Assembly: GCF_007994075.1 (NCBI RefSeq)
Contig: NZ_VIWU01000001.1
Span: forward strand, 3,100,001 to 3,164,000
Direction of reading: 5' to 3'
From: Pseudonocardia hierapolitana
GTDB lineage: Bacteria > Actinomycetota > Actinomycetes > Mycobacteriales > Pseudonocardiaceae
Length of the DNA stretch: 64,000 nucleotides
A program made the position numbers and the translations under genes. Every line of letters begins with the position of its first letter. Position 1 is the stretch's first letter. Under the pieces are notes generated by a model that ran no database searches, was not told the origin of the DNA, and saw nothing but the letters and a program-made list of their open reading frames with translations. Positions 15,373 through 25,101 of this stretch are shown piece after piece.

Positions 15373-16115
15373 CACCGGTGCTGGACGTGCGCGGCCTCGT
15401 CAAGCGCTACGGCGACGCCACCGTGCTCGACCACGTCGACCTCACCGTCGGCGAGCACCAGGTCGTCACGGTGATCGGCTCGTCGGGCTCCGGGAAGTCG
15501 ACGCTCCTGCGCTGCGTCGACCTCCTCGAAGAGATCGACGACGGTCAAGTGCTGCTGGACGGCGTCGACATCTCGGACCCGCGGGCCGATGCAGCGGCGG
15601 CGCAACGGCGCATGGCGATCGTGTTCCAGGCGTTCAACCTGTTCCCGCACATGACGGCGCTGCAGAACGTCGCGCTGGCCCCGCGCGTGGTCCACGGCCT
15701 GCCCGCCGCCGAGGCCGACGAGCGGGCGCGCGAGCTGCTGGACCGCGTCGGGCTCGCCGACCGGGCCGACGCCCACCCCGACCGGCTCTCCGGCGGCCAG
15801 CAGCAGCGCGTGGCGATCGCCCGTGCGCTCGCGGTCCGCCCGCGCCTGCTCCTGCTCGACGAGATCACCTCCGCGCTCGACCCGGAGCTGGTCGGCGAGG
15901 TGCTCTCGATCGTCCGCGGGCTCGCCGCCGACGGCGTCACGATCCTGATGGCGACGCACGAGATGGGTTTCGCCCGCCAGGTGTCCGACCGGGTCTGCTT
16001 CCTCGACGGCGGTCGCGTGCTCGAGTCCGGGCCACCGGACCAGGTGCTGGGCGATCCCGTTCAGGAACGCACCCGGCAGTTCCTGTCCCGCGTGATCGCC
16101 GCGGGGCGGTTATAG
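15369..16115 (+). CDS. Polar amino acid ABC transporter ATP-binding protein (GlnQ/HisP type)
   Basis: The 248-residue ATPase has a Walker A GSSGSGKST, a Q-loop VFQAFNLFPHMT, the ABC signature LSGGQQQRVAIARAL, Walker B LLLLDEITSALD and a switch histidine in LMATHEMGF. The HMTALQNV segment and the MATHEM motif are typical of amino acid importers. It couples ATP hydrolysis to the permease encoded just upstream. Its stop lies at the edge of a long inverted repeat that probably ends the operon transcript. Confidence 0.93.
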   Translation: MTPVLDVRGLVKRYGDATVLDHVDLTVGEHQVVTVIGSSGSGKSTLLRCVDLLEEIDDGQVLLDGVDISDPRADAAAAQRRMAIVFQAFNLFPHMTALQNVALAPRVVHGLPAAEADERARELLDRVGLADRADAHPDRLSGGQQQRVAIARALAVRPRLLLLDEITSALDPELVGEVLSIVRGLAADGVTILMATHEMGFARQVSDRVCFLDGGRVLESGPPDQVLGDPVQERTRQFLSRVIAAGRL

Positions 16116-16186
16116 GAGGTGCTGATGAACTCCGGCCGTAGCGAGCGGCCGCCGCGCAGTAGGTCGGAGTTCATCAGCGCCCTCCT
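16114..16186. repeat. Long imperfect inverted repeat with a Shine-Dalgarno/ATG module in each arm
   Basis: Arm one is 16114-16134 and arm two 16165-16186; each reads AGGAGG, a short spacer, then CTGATGAACTCCG on its own strand, with a single-base insertion in arm two. The loop is rich in GCGGCCGC. The element overlaps the stop of the ABC ATPase gene and can act as a terminator. Each arm also looks like a ribosome-binding site followed by ATG. On the plus strand this opens a 22-codon frame (16124-16192, beginning MNSGRSERPP), which I treat as a by-product of the repeat. A mobile REP-like palindrome is another possibility. Confidence 0.65.
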
Positions 16187-16217
16187 CAGATAGGGGCGCC
16201 CTATTACCTCCAATACG

Positions 16218-17657
16218 GTGAATGCCATGCGCCGGTTGCTCGCCGCCCTGCCCGTCGTGCTGCTGTTGCTCGCGGGCTGCGCATCGACGCCGACGCCACC
16301 GCCTCCCCCGCCACCTCCTCCCGCCCCGGTGACCCCCACCGTGGAGACGACGGCAGGCGAATGGGCCGGCCGGATCGGTGTCCCCGGCGCGCCGCTCGAG
16401 ATCGGCATCCGGCTGACGGCCGAGAACGGCAAACTGCGCGGGGAGATCGACATCCCGGCGCAGGCGATCAAGGCGATGCCGCTCTCGGACGTGCTGCTGG
16501 AGGGCCGCGAGCTCTCCTTCCGCCTGCCGGAGGTCGGGGGCGACGCCTGGTTCCGCGGCACCTTCGAGACCGACGGGAAGAGCATCCCCGGCGCGTTCAC
16601 GCAGTTCGGGCAGTCGTTCCCGCTCGTCCTGCGCCCCGGGCCCGTCGCGGGCAGGCCGCAGGAGCCCAAGCCGCCGTTCCCGTACCGGATCGAGGACGTC
16701 AAGTACCCCGGCCAGGGCGTCGACCTCGCCGGCACGCTGACCCGGCCGGAAGGGCCGGGCCCGTTCACCGCGGTCGTGCTCCTCACGGGCAGCGGCGCGC
16801 AGAACCGCGACGAGGAGCTCTTCGGCCACAAGCCGTTCCTGCTGCTCGCCGACGTCCTGACCCGCGCGGGATACGCCGTGCTCCGGGTCGACGACCGCGG
16901 CGTCGGCGGATCCGGCGGGCAGCTCTACGAGGCCGACTACGACCGGCTCGTTGGCGACGTCGTGGCCGGCGTCGACTTCCTCCGCGGCCGCCCGGAGATC
17001 AACCGCGACCGGATCGGGCTGCTCGGGCACAGCGAGGGTGGCTACCTCGCGCCGCTCGTCGCGCAGCGCACCCCGGTCGCGTTCGCGATCATGATGGCGG
17101 GGCCCGCCGCGACCGGCGAGGACGTGCTGGTGGCGCAGAACCAGCTGCTGCTGGAGGCCGCGGGAGCGCCCCCCGAGGTCGTGTCGCAACAGGTCGCGTA
17201 CGTGCGCACGCTGGTCGCCCTGCTGCGCGCCGAGGACTACCAACGGGCACGCGCACTCGCCGTTCGGCAGCTCGTGACACAGGCCACGGGCCTGCCGCCG
17301 GAGCAGCAACCGAGCCCGGAGCAGATCGAGGCCCAGGTGGCGGCGACCGTCAACCCGTACTACCGCTCGTGGGCGGTGCACGACCCCGCCCCCGCGCTGC
17401 AGGCGCTGCGGGTGCCGGTGCTCGCGTTCTTCGGCGGCGCCGACCTGCAGGTGCCCGCCGGGCAGAACGAGCCGCTGATGCGCTCCCTGCTCGCGGGAAG
17501 CCCGGACGCCACCGTCCGCACCCTCCCCGGGCTCAACCACCTCATGCAGCCGGCCGGCAGCGGCGGGCTGGACGAGTACGCCACGATCGACACGACCATC
17601 GACCCGTCGGCGCTCGAGCTGGTACGGAGCTGGCTGACCCAACGCTTCCCGAGGTAG
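16218..17657 (+). CDS. Exported alpha/beta hydrolase lipoprotein
   Basis: The 479-residue product starts with a signal peptide ending in a lipobox (LLLLLAGC), then a proline-rich linker of nine consecutive prolines. A beta-rich N-terminal domain (GEWAGRIGVPGAPLEIGIRL) precedes an alpha/beta hydrolase of the dienelactone hydrolase/S9-like type. The nucleophile is probably the Ser in GLLGHSEGGYL, with Asp in FFGGADLQVP and His in LPGLNHLM. It probably acts as an esterase or peptidase on the outer face of the membrane. The GTG at 16218 and ATG at 16227 are both possible starts. Confidence 0.83.
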   Translation: MNAMRRLLAALPVVLLLLAGCASTPTPPPPPPPPPAPVTPTVETTAGEWAGRIGVPGAPLEIGIRLTAENGKLRGEIDIPAQAIKAMPLSDVLLEGRELSFRLPEVGGDAWFRGTFETDGKSIPGAFTQFGQSFPLVLRPGPVAGRPQEPKPPFPYRIEDVKYPGQGVDLAGTLTRPEGPGPFTAVVLLTGSGAQNRDEELFGHKPFLLLADVLTRAGYAVLRVDDRGVGGSGGQLYEADYDRLVGDVVAGVDFLRGRPEINRDRIGLLGHSEGGYLAPLVAQRTPVAFAIMMAGPAATGEDVLVAQNQLLLEAAGAPPEVVSQQVAYVRTLVALLRAEDYQRARALAVRQLVTQATGLPPEQQPSPEQIEAQVAATVNPYYRSWAVHDPAPALQALRVPVLAFFGGADLQVPAGQNEPLMRSLLAGSPDATVRTLPGLNHLMQPAGSGGLDEYATIDTTIDPSALELVRSWLTQRFPR

Positions 17658-17660
17658 GCC

Positions 17661-18131
17661 CTAGCCGCGGTGAGAGGCGAAGAACGCCTCCAGCAGCGCG
17701 GCGCAGTCCGCCTCCAGCACACCGCCCACCACCTCGGGACGGTGGTTGAGCCGCCGGTCCCGCAGCACGTCCCAGAGCGAGCCCGCGGCACCCGTCTTCG
17801 GTTCCCACGCGCCGAAGACGACCCGCCGCACCCGGGCCAGCCCGAGCGCGCCCGCGCACATCGTGCAGGGCTCGATCGTGACGGCGACCGTGCAGCCCTC
17901 CAGCCGCCACTCGCCCGCGACGCGCGCGGCCTCGCGGAGGGCGAGCAGCTCGGCGTGCGCCGTGGGGTCGCCGAGGGCCTCGCGCGCGTTGCAGGCGGCG
18001 GCCAGCTCGCGGCCGGCGGCGTCGACGACGACCGCCCCGATCGGGACGTCGCCGGTGGCGGGTGCGGCCGCGGCCACCTCGAGCGCACGCCGGACGAGCG
18101 CCTCGTCCGAGGCGAGCGGGAGAAGCGTCAC
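17661..18131 (-). CDS. tadA: tRNA(Arg) adenosine(34) deaminase TadA
   Basis: The 156-residue cytidine-deaminase-fold enzyme converts A34 to inosine in tRNA-Arg(ACG). The zinc site is visible as HAELLALREA (His plus catalytic Glu) and PCTMCAGAL (two Cys). GDVPIGAVVVD is the usual N-terminal strand. The GTG start overlaps the stop of the upstream partner gene (GTGA), so the two are translationally coupled. Length and motifs match TadA well. Confidence 0.93.
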   Translation of the reverse strand: MTLLPLASDEALVRRALEVAAAAPATGDVPIGAVVVDAAGRELAAACNAREALGDPTAHAELLALREAARVAGEWRLEGCTVAVTIEPCTMCAGALGLARVRRVVFGAWEPKTGAAGSLWDVLRDRRLNHRPEVVGGVLEADCAALLEAFFASHRG

Positions 18132-18652
18132 CGCGGGTCGCTGACCACCTCGGCGAGCGCGTCGGCGAACCCGCAGCGGCGGCCGATCGCGGCCAGCTGC
18201 TCGTCGGGGTAGAGCTCCACCTCGGCCGCGAGCACTTCCAGCTCGTCGGCGGGCAGGCCGAGATCGGCGAGGATCCCGAGGTCGCCCTCCGGCCACGGCG
18301 GCGCGTCGAGCGCGTCCTCCTCGGAGGGCAGCTCCACGCGGAGCAGGTCGAGCACGTCGGCGGCCACGTCGTAGTCCAGGGCCGCGACCGCGTCGGACAC
18401 CATCAGCGCGACCCCACCCGGGGTGGGCCGCAGCAGCACGAAGAACTCGTCGTCGACGTCGAGCAGGCCGAGCACCGCGCCCGTGGAGCGCAGGGAGCGC
18501 AGCTCGGTGATCGCGGTGTCGAGGTCGACCAGCGCATCGGGGGCCAGACGCAGGCAACGCCACAAGCCGTCCTCCCGGATCGCCGCCACGGCGTATCCGG
18601 GCAAGGCCTGTTCGCGCACGTCCGCGGGACGCTGGACGCTCTGCACTGCCAT
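18128..18652 (-). CDS. tRNA adenosine deaminase-associated protein
   Basis: The 174-residue protein is acidic, with no known catalytic motif. It matches the actinobacterial family found next to tadA: WRCLRLAPDALVDLDTAITELRSLRS near the start and GVALMVSDAVAALDYDVAADVL in the middle. The ATG at 18652 is chosen because sequence before it is not conserved in character. Its function is unknown, but 4-bp overlap with tadA suggests a shared role. It is divergent from the M20 amidohydrolase gene. Confidence 0.85.
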   Translation of the reverse strand: MAVQSVQRPADVREQALPGYAVAAIREDGLWRCLRLAPDALVDLDTAITELRSLRSTGAVLGLLDVDDEFFVLLRPTPGGVALMVSDAVAALDYDVAADVLDLLRVELPSEEDALDAPPWPEGDLGILADLGLPADELEVLAAEVELYPDEQLAAIGRRCGFADALAEVVSDPR

Positions 18653-18744
18653 GCCTCTACCGTAAGCCTCCTGGTGACTGTGCTCCAAACCACAACCGGA
18701 AGTTGGCCCTCGCGTCACCTTCCGGAGATGCCAGGATCGTGCAC

Positions 18745-19956
18745 ATGTCGCTACCGGGTGCCCCGATCGACGGACTGCATGCCCACGCCCGCAGCGTCCA
18801 ACCACGCACCGTGACGTTGCGGCGCGCGCTGCACCGCCATCCCGAGCTCGGGCTCGACCTGCCGCGCACCCGGGACGCCGTGGTCGCCGCGCTCGCCGAC
18901 CTGCCCGTGCAGGTGCACCTCGGGCGGTCGGTCAGCTCGGTGGTCGCCGTGCTCGAGGGCCACCGGCCAGGGCCCACGATCCTGCTGCGCGGCGACATGG
19001 ACGCACTGCCCATGCCGGAGGACACGGGACTCCCGTTCGCCTCCGAGGTGGACGGCACGATGCACGCCTGCGGGCACGACACCCACGTGGCGATGCTCGC
19101 GTCGGCCGCCCACGTGCTCGCCGAGCGCCGCGACGAGCTCGCCGGGCGCGTCGTGTTCATGTTCCAGCCCGGCGAAGAGGGCTTCCACGGCGCGCGGTAC
19201 ATGATCGAGGAGGGCTTGCTCGACCGCACCGGGCCCTTCGGCCGGCCGGACGCCGCGTTCGCGCTGCACATCTCCGCGACGCTGCCGTCCGGCGAGGTGC
19301 ACGCCCGCCCCGGGCCGCTGATGGCCGCGGCCGACACGATCCGGGTCACCGTCAACGGCCGCGGCGGGCACGCCTCCGCGCCGCACGACGCGCTCGATCC
19401 GGTGCCCGCGGCCGCCGCGATGGTCGGAGCGCTGCAGACGGCCGTGACCCGGCGCATCGACACCCACCAGCCCGTCGTGCTCACGATCGCGCACATCGTC
19501 GCCGGCACCACCACCAACGTCATCCCGGAGACCGCCTACCTCGAGGGCACGCTGCGCAGCCTGTCCGAGACCGCCCGCGCCACGATGTACGAGGAGATCC
19601 GGCGGGTCTGCCGGCACACCGCGATGGCTCACGGGTGCACGGCCGAGGTGGAGATCGAGCCGGGCTACCCGGTCACGGTCAACGACTCCGGCGCAACGGA
19701 CCACGTCACCGGTCTCGCCGGCGCCGTGCTCGGGCTCCACAACGTGGCGATGATGCCGGCGCCGATCATGGGCGCCGAGGACTTCTCCTACGTGCTGGCC
19801 GAGGTGCCCGGCGCCCTCGCGTTCCTCGGCGGCTGCCCGCCCGGCGTCGACCCCGCCATCGCGCCGCCCAACCACTCCAACCGCGTCGTCTTCGACGAGG
19901 AGGCGATGGCCGCGGGCGTGGCCGTCTACGCGGGACTCGCCCTGGCCGGGCTGTAA
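18745..19956 (+). CDS. M20 family amidohydrolase (hippurate hydrolase/IAA-amino acid hydrolase type)
   Basis: The 403-residue protein has the bimetal site of M20D amidohydrolases: HACGHDTHVAML with the Cys and His ligands, and the general base in QPGEEGFHGA. A dimerisation lid follows (VNGRGGHASAPHDALDPV). MGAEDFSYVLAEVPGALAFLG and the late PPNHSNRVVFDE complete the site. These enzymes cleave N-acyl amino acids in the cytoplasm. It is followed after 2 bases by an amidase gene, which suggests joint use of amide substrates. Confidence 0.9.
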   Translation: MSLPGAPIDGLHAHARSVQPRTVTLRRALHRHPELGLDLPRTRDAVVAALADLPVQVHLGRSVSSVVAVLEGHRPGPTILLRGDMDALPMPEDTGLPFASEVDGTMHACGHDTHVAMLASAAHVLAERRDELAGRVVFMFQPGEEGFHGARYMIEEGLLDRTGPFGRPDAAFALHISATLPSGEVHARPGPLMAAADTIRVTVNGRGGHASAPHDALDPVPAAAAMVGALQTAVTRRIDTHQPVVLTIAHIVAGTTTNVIPETAYLEGTLRSLSETARATMYEEIRRVCRHTAMAHGCTAEVEIEPGYPVTVNDSGATDHVTGLAGAVLGLHNVAMMPAPIMGAEDFSYVLAEVPGALAFLGGCPPGVDPAIAPPNHSNRVVFDEEAMAAGVAVYAGLALAGL

Positions 19957-19958
19957 GG

Positions 19959-21296
19959 ATGGCGGGCGTGCTGCCTGATCTCCGCGACCTCGGCATGGCC
20001 CTGCGCTCCCGCGAGCTGTCCGCCACCGAGCACGTCCGGGACGTCCTGGACCGGCTCGCCGCCGACACGCTGAACTCCGTCATCGCCCTCGACCCCGAAC
20101 GCGCGCTCGCCGCGGCCGCCGAGCGGGACGCCGAGCTCGCCCGCGGGGAGTGGCGCGGGCCGCTGCACGGCGTCGCCGTCGGGGTGAAGGACCTGATCGA
20201 CGTGGCCGGCCTCCCGACCCGCGCCGGCTCGAACGTCCTCGCCGACGCCCCGCCCGCCACGGCGGACGCGCCGGTGGTCGCCCGGCTGCGGGAGGCGGGC
20301 GCCGTGGTCGTCGCGAAGCTGCACACCCACGAGTTCGCCTACGGCCCCACCGGCGACGTCGCCGCCACCGGGCCCGCCCGCAACCCGCACGATCCGTCGC
20401 GCATCACCGGAGGCTCGTCGTCGGGTTCCGCAGCCGCAGTCGGTGCGGGGCACCTGCCGCTCGCCCTCGGCACCGACACCGGCGCGAGCGTGCGCACCCC
20501 GGCCGCGCTCTGCGGTGTGGTCGGGCTGAAGCCTGCGTTCGGTGCGCTCCCGACGGACGGGTCCTTCCCGCTGTCGGAGACCCTCGACCACATCGGCGTG
20601 ATCGCCCCCGACGTGCACGCGGCGTCCGTCGCATGGGACGTGCTGAGCAGGCCGGACGGCACCGGCGGTGGCATCCAGTCCCCCGGCGTGGGCGGTGTGC
20701 GTGTCGGTCTGCTCACCGACGAGTACTGGCGCCCGCTCGACCCGGCACTCGCCAAGGCCGTCGAGGCGGCGGCCGCCCGGCTGCAGGCCCGCGGGGCGCA
20801 GCTGCACGAGGTGAGCACCCCGATGATCGAGGAGCTCGCCGCCACGTACCCGATGATCGTCGGCGCCGAGGCTTACGCCACGCACGCGCAGTGGCTCGCC
20901 GACCGGCCGCAGGACTACCAGCCGATCACGCGCGAGCGGCTGCTCCCGTTCGCCGACCAGCCGGCGCGGGCCTACGTCGACGCCGTGCGCGCGCGCAGGC
21001 GCCTCAAGGCGGCAATGCGCGCGGCCGTCGCCCACCTCGACGTCCTGCTGCTGCCCACCACCCGGCTGCGCGCCACGCCGATCGGGGCGGAGGAGGTGAC
21101 CGTCGACGGCGCAGCCGTGGCGGTGCGCCCCCAGCTGCTCGCGCTCACCCTGCCGTTCAACCTCACCGGCTGGCCAGCGGCCTCCGTGCCCGGCGAGGTG
21201 GCCGACGGCGGCCTGCCTGCGGGCGTCCAGGTCGTCGGGGTGCGGCTGGAGGAGCGTGGGGTCCTGCGGGTGGCGGGGGCGCTCGCCCGGGACTGA
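19959..21296 (+). CDS. Amidase (amidase signature family)
   Basis: The 445-residue protein carries the Ser-cisSer-Lys triad: the lysine in GVAVGVKDLIDVAG, the glycine/serine-rich GGSSSGSAAAVGAG, and the nucleophile region GTDTGASVRTPAALCGVVGLKP. Most family members have GTDTGGSIR, so the alanine for glycine is a small deviation. It hydrolyses an amide to acid and ammonia; the family includes GatA but there are no gatB or gatC genes here. The start is two bases after the M20 gene stop. Confidence 0.88.
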   Translation: MAGVLPDLRDLGMALRSRELSATEHVRDVLDRLAADTLNSVIALDPERALAAAAERDAELARGEWRGPLHGVAVGVKDLIDVAGLPTRAGSNVLADAPPATADAPVVARLREAGAVVVAKLHTHEFAYGPTGDVAATGPARNPHDPSRITGGSSSGSAAAVGAGHLPLALGTDTGASVRTPAALCGVVGLKPAFGALPTDGSFPLSETLDHIGVIAPDVHAASVAWDVLSRPDGTGGGIQSPGVGGVRVGLLTDEYWRPLDPALAKAVEAAAARLQARGAQLHEVSTPMIEELAATYPMIVGAEAYATHAQWLADRPQDYQPITRERLLPFADQPARAYVDAVRARRRLKAAMRAAVAHLDVLLLPTTRLRATPIGAEEVTVDGAAVAVRPQLLALTLPFNLTGWPAASVPGEVADGGLPAGVQVVGVRLEERGVLRVAGALARD

Positions 21297-21322
21297 CGGC
21301 GGGCCGCGTACCGTTCCGCGGC

Positions 21323-22261
21323 GTGACGGAGCGGGCGGTGTGCGTGATCGGCGCCGGGTTGATCGGCGGGTCGCTGATGCGGGCCGCGGACAAGGCCGGG
21401 CGGGCGGTGTGGGGCACCAGCGCGTCCGAGGAGACCGCTGCCGAGGCCCGCGCCGTGGGGTTCGACGTCGACACCGACACCGACGCCGCGCTGCACCGGG
21501 CCGCCGAGGCGGACGCGCTCGTGGTGCTGGCCGTCCCGCTGCCCGCGCTGGACGGCGTGCTGCGCCGGGTGGCCGCGGTGGCGCCGGCGTGCCGGCTCAC
21601 CGACGCGGTGAGCGTCAAGGTCGCCGTCGCCGACGCCGTGGCCCGGCTCGCCCCGCGCGCCCGTTTCGTGGGCGGGCACCCGATGGCCGGCACCGCCGAG
21701 TCGGGCTGGGGCGCGGGGAACGGCGAGCTGTTCGCCGACGCGGCGTGGGTTGTGGCCGCCGATGACGGCATCGACCTCGACGTGTGGGCCGACGTCGCGG
21801 AACTCGCCTGGGCCTGCGGGTCGCGGGTGGTGCCTGCCGCGTCCGACGAGCACGACCTCGCGGTCGCCCGGGTCTCGCACCTGCCGCACCTGCTCGCCGC
21901 GGTGCTCGCGGCCGTGGGCGCCGCGGGCGACGACGACCTGCCCCTCGCGCTGGCCGCATCCTCGTTCGCCGACGGAACGCGGGTGGCCGGCACGCGGCCC
22001 GAGCTCGTGCTCGCGATGTGCGAGGGCAACCGGGACGCGCTGCTCGCCGCGGTGGACGACGCGCTGGGCCGGCTCGGCGCGATGCGTGGTGCGCTCGCCT
22101 CGACCGGTGGGCTGGCGGCGACCGTCCGCGCCGGGTACGCGGGACGCCTGCGCTGGGCCGCGGCCCGGGACCCGCAGCCGGTGCGGGTGCGGCGGGGCAC
22201 CGCGCCCGCCGAGCTGCGGGAGATCGGCCGCCGCGGCGACGCCGTCGTGGGCTGGGCCTGA
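21323..22261 (+). CDS. tyrA: Prephenate dehydrogenase
   Basis: The 312-residue protein begins with an NAD-binding Rossmann motif (VCVIGAGLIGGSLMRAA). The middle has the TyrA signature VGGHPMAGTAESGW, where the His is the catalytic residue, and SHLPHLLAAVLA in the helical dimer domain. It oxidatively decarboxylates prephenate to 4-hydroxyphenylpyruvate for tyrosine synthesis. No ACT domain is seen at the C-terminus. In many actinobacteria this gene sits beside tadA; here the amide-hydrolysing pair lies between them. Confidence 0.88.
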   Translation: MTERAVCVIGAGLIGGSLMRAADKAGRAVWGTSASEETAAEARAVGFDVDTDTDAALHRAAEADALVVLAVPLPALDGVLRRVAAVAPACRLTDAVSVKVAVADAVARLAPRARFVGGHPMAGTAESGWGAGNGELFADAAWVVAADDGIDLDVWADVAELAWACGSRVVPAASDEHDLAVARVSHLPHLLAAVLAAVGAAGDDDLPLALAASSFADGTRVAGTRPELVLAMCEGNRDALLAAVDDALGRLGAMRGALASTGGLAATVRAGYAGRLRWAAARDPQPVRVRRGTAPAELREIGRRGDAVVGWA

Positions 22262-22295
22262 TCGGAATCACGAAGACCCGGCGCCCAGATCTTGG

Positions 22296-22430
22296 TAGCC
22301 TCGGGCTCGTGCACCTGTACTTCCTCTGAGACGTCGGCCTGCCCGACGTCCATCTCACTTCTCCCGGACCCTCCCGGCCTCAGCCGGTGATGGCGCCTGC
22401 GCGGCGCGGGGTCCGGTCCCGGAGGAAGCA
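22296..22430 (+). promoter_or_regulatory. Leader-peptide attenuator upstream of the ABC-F gene
   Basis: A -10-like TAGCCT (22296-22301) is placed so that transcription would begin at or near the GTG of a six-codon leader (22309-22329). A perfect 8-bp hairpin follows the leader stop (GACGTCGG 22330-22337 with CCGACGTC 22343-22350). CCGGACC (22364-22370) can pair with GGTCCGG (22410-22416), and CTTCTCC just before it can cover the GGAGG ribosome-binding site at 22421-22425. This is the layout of ribosome-mediated attenuation: a drug-stalled ribosome on the leader would change the folding and expose the ABC-F start. The mechanism is inferred from structure. Confidence 0.65.
22309..22329 (+). CDS. 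Leader peptide MHLYFL
   Basis: A GTG start is followed by codons for His-Leu-Tyr-Phe-Leu and TGA. The start seems to coincide with the transcription start, so the leader would be read from a leaderless mRNA. Its role would be to sense ribosome stalling for the downstream ABC-F gene. It is too short for homology; the evidence is position and the hairpins that follow. Confidence 0.55.
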   Translation: MHLYFL

Positions 22431-24047
<1,617 letters not shown>

Positions 24048-24096
24048 TGCTCCCCGCCGCGAGGCCGCCGTCGTCGGCTGGATCGACCGAGCGGGC

Positions 24097-24321
24097 TCAG
24101 TACGAGAAACCCCAGCTGCCGTACCACGACTCCTTCACGCAGGGGCCGGGATGGCGGCCTTGCGAGAGGTGCCATTCGCGGGCCTTCTGGCAGTCCTGCT
24201 TCGTCTTGTACCCGTCCACATACATGGCCGGTACGGCGGGCTGCGCCGCGGAGGCCGGCCCCGCGGCGAGCAGCAGACCGAGCGGAACGGCGGCCACCGC
24301 GGCCAGGAACACCTTGCTCAT
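24097..24321 (-). CDS. Small secreted protein, unknown function
   Basis: The 74-residue product is a clear Sec-exported precursor: a hydrophobic core (VFLAAVAAVPLGLLLAAG) and cleavage after PASAA. The mature part has two cysteines (DCQKAREWH and GPCVKESW), which may form one disulfide, and ends in aromatic WYGSWGFSY. I cannot name the family, although similar short Cys-containing exported proteins are common in actinobacteria. ATG at 24330 would add three residues. Confidence 0.7.
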   Translation of the reverse strand: MSKVFLAAVAAVPLGLLLAAGPASAAQPAVPAMYVDGYKTKQDCQKAREWHLSQGRHPGPCVKESWYGSWGFSY

Positions 24322-24385
24322 GCCGATCATTCTCGTCGACGATCAACGGGGGTCGAGGCCATCGACAGGACACCGACCGGACAGA

Positions 24386-24982
24386 TCAGCTGGTGGCGGG
24401 CTCCAGCCGGCGCGCGAGGCCCGGGTAGGTCGTCACGACGCCCTCACCGTCGACCACGAGGTCGGCGGTGAAGTCGCCCCACCGGAACCCGATCTCCGCG
24501 TGGCCGGTGCTCTCGTCCAGCTCCGACACCGTGCGGTAGGTCTGCTCGGCGACCCGGACCTCGAGTTCGGGCAGCGCCACGAACACCATCGGCAGGGTGT
24601 GCTCGCCCGACTGCCGGTGCAGACCGAGCCTGCGGATCGGGATGGTGTTGAACATCGGGCTGAAGGCCAGGTCGACATCGACCGCACCGGCGCAGTCGTC
24701 GCGGACGGCGCCGGTGCCGCTGCCCGTGTCGAGCAGCCAGACGCCGTCGTCGGTGCGGTTGATCGTGAGATGCCGCTCCCGCTCGGCGGTGGCACTGGTG
24801 ACCGAGAGCCGGGACAGCCTGCCGTCCTCGCCGACCACCAGCCGGTAGGAGGCGGTGAAGCCGCCGACCGGCTCGACGCGCACCATGCGCCCGAGGGCCC
24901 GGAACCCCCCGTGACCGGGAATCATCCGCACGCCCTCGAGGCCGTGGCCGTCCTCGGCCTGCCACGTCAGCATCGTCGTCAC
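24386..24982 (-). CDS. Putative glycolipid-binding domain protein (PF06475 type)
   Basis: The 198-residue protein is beta-rich with the family features WQAEDGHGLEGVRM at the start, RHLTINRTDDGVWLLD in the middle and DVDLAFSPMFNTIPIRRLGL, then TYPGLARRL near the end. The fold is related to lipoprotein-carrier domains and is proposed to bind glycolipids; the biochemical role is unproven. It stands alone between the small secreted protein and the DNA ligase. Confidence 0.8.
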   Translation of the reverse strand: MTTMLTWQAEDGHGLEGVRMIPGHGGFRALGRMVRVEPVGGFTASYRLVVGEDGRLSRLSVTSATAERERHLTINRTDDGVWLLDTGSGTGAVRDDCAGAVDVDLAFSPMFNTIPIRRLGLHRQSGEHTLPMVFVALPELEVRVAEQTYRTVSELDESTGHAEIGFRWGDFTADLVVDGEGVVTTYPGLARRLEPATS

Positions 24983-25101
24983 CGGAACAACCGTAGTCGA
25001 GCCGGACGTCCTGCGTGACCTTGTGGCATGCCTGCTCGCAGCACGTGGCCTCCTCGTCGCGCGGGGTGACCCGAGGTGGGTGGAAGGCCATTGTCGGCCG
25101 T

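Noticed and set aside
16124..16192. 22-codon frame beginning MNSGRSERPP with a perfect ribosome-binding site
   Set aside because: Both arms of the inverted repeat create the same start signal, so the frame is better explained as part of the palindrome than as a gene. It is kept only as a finding about the repeat.
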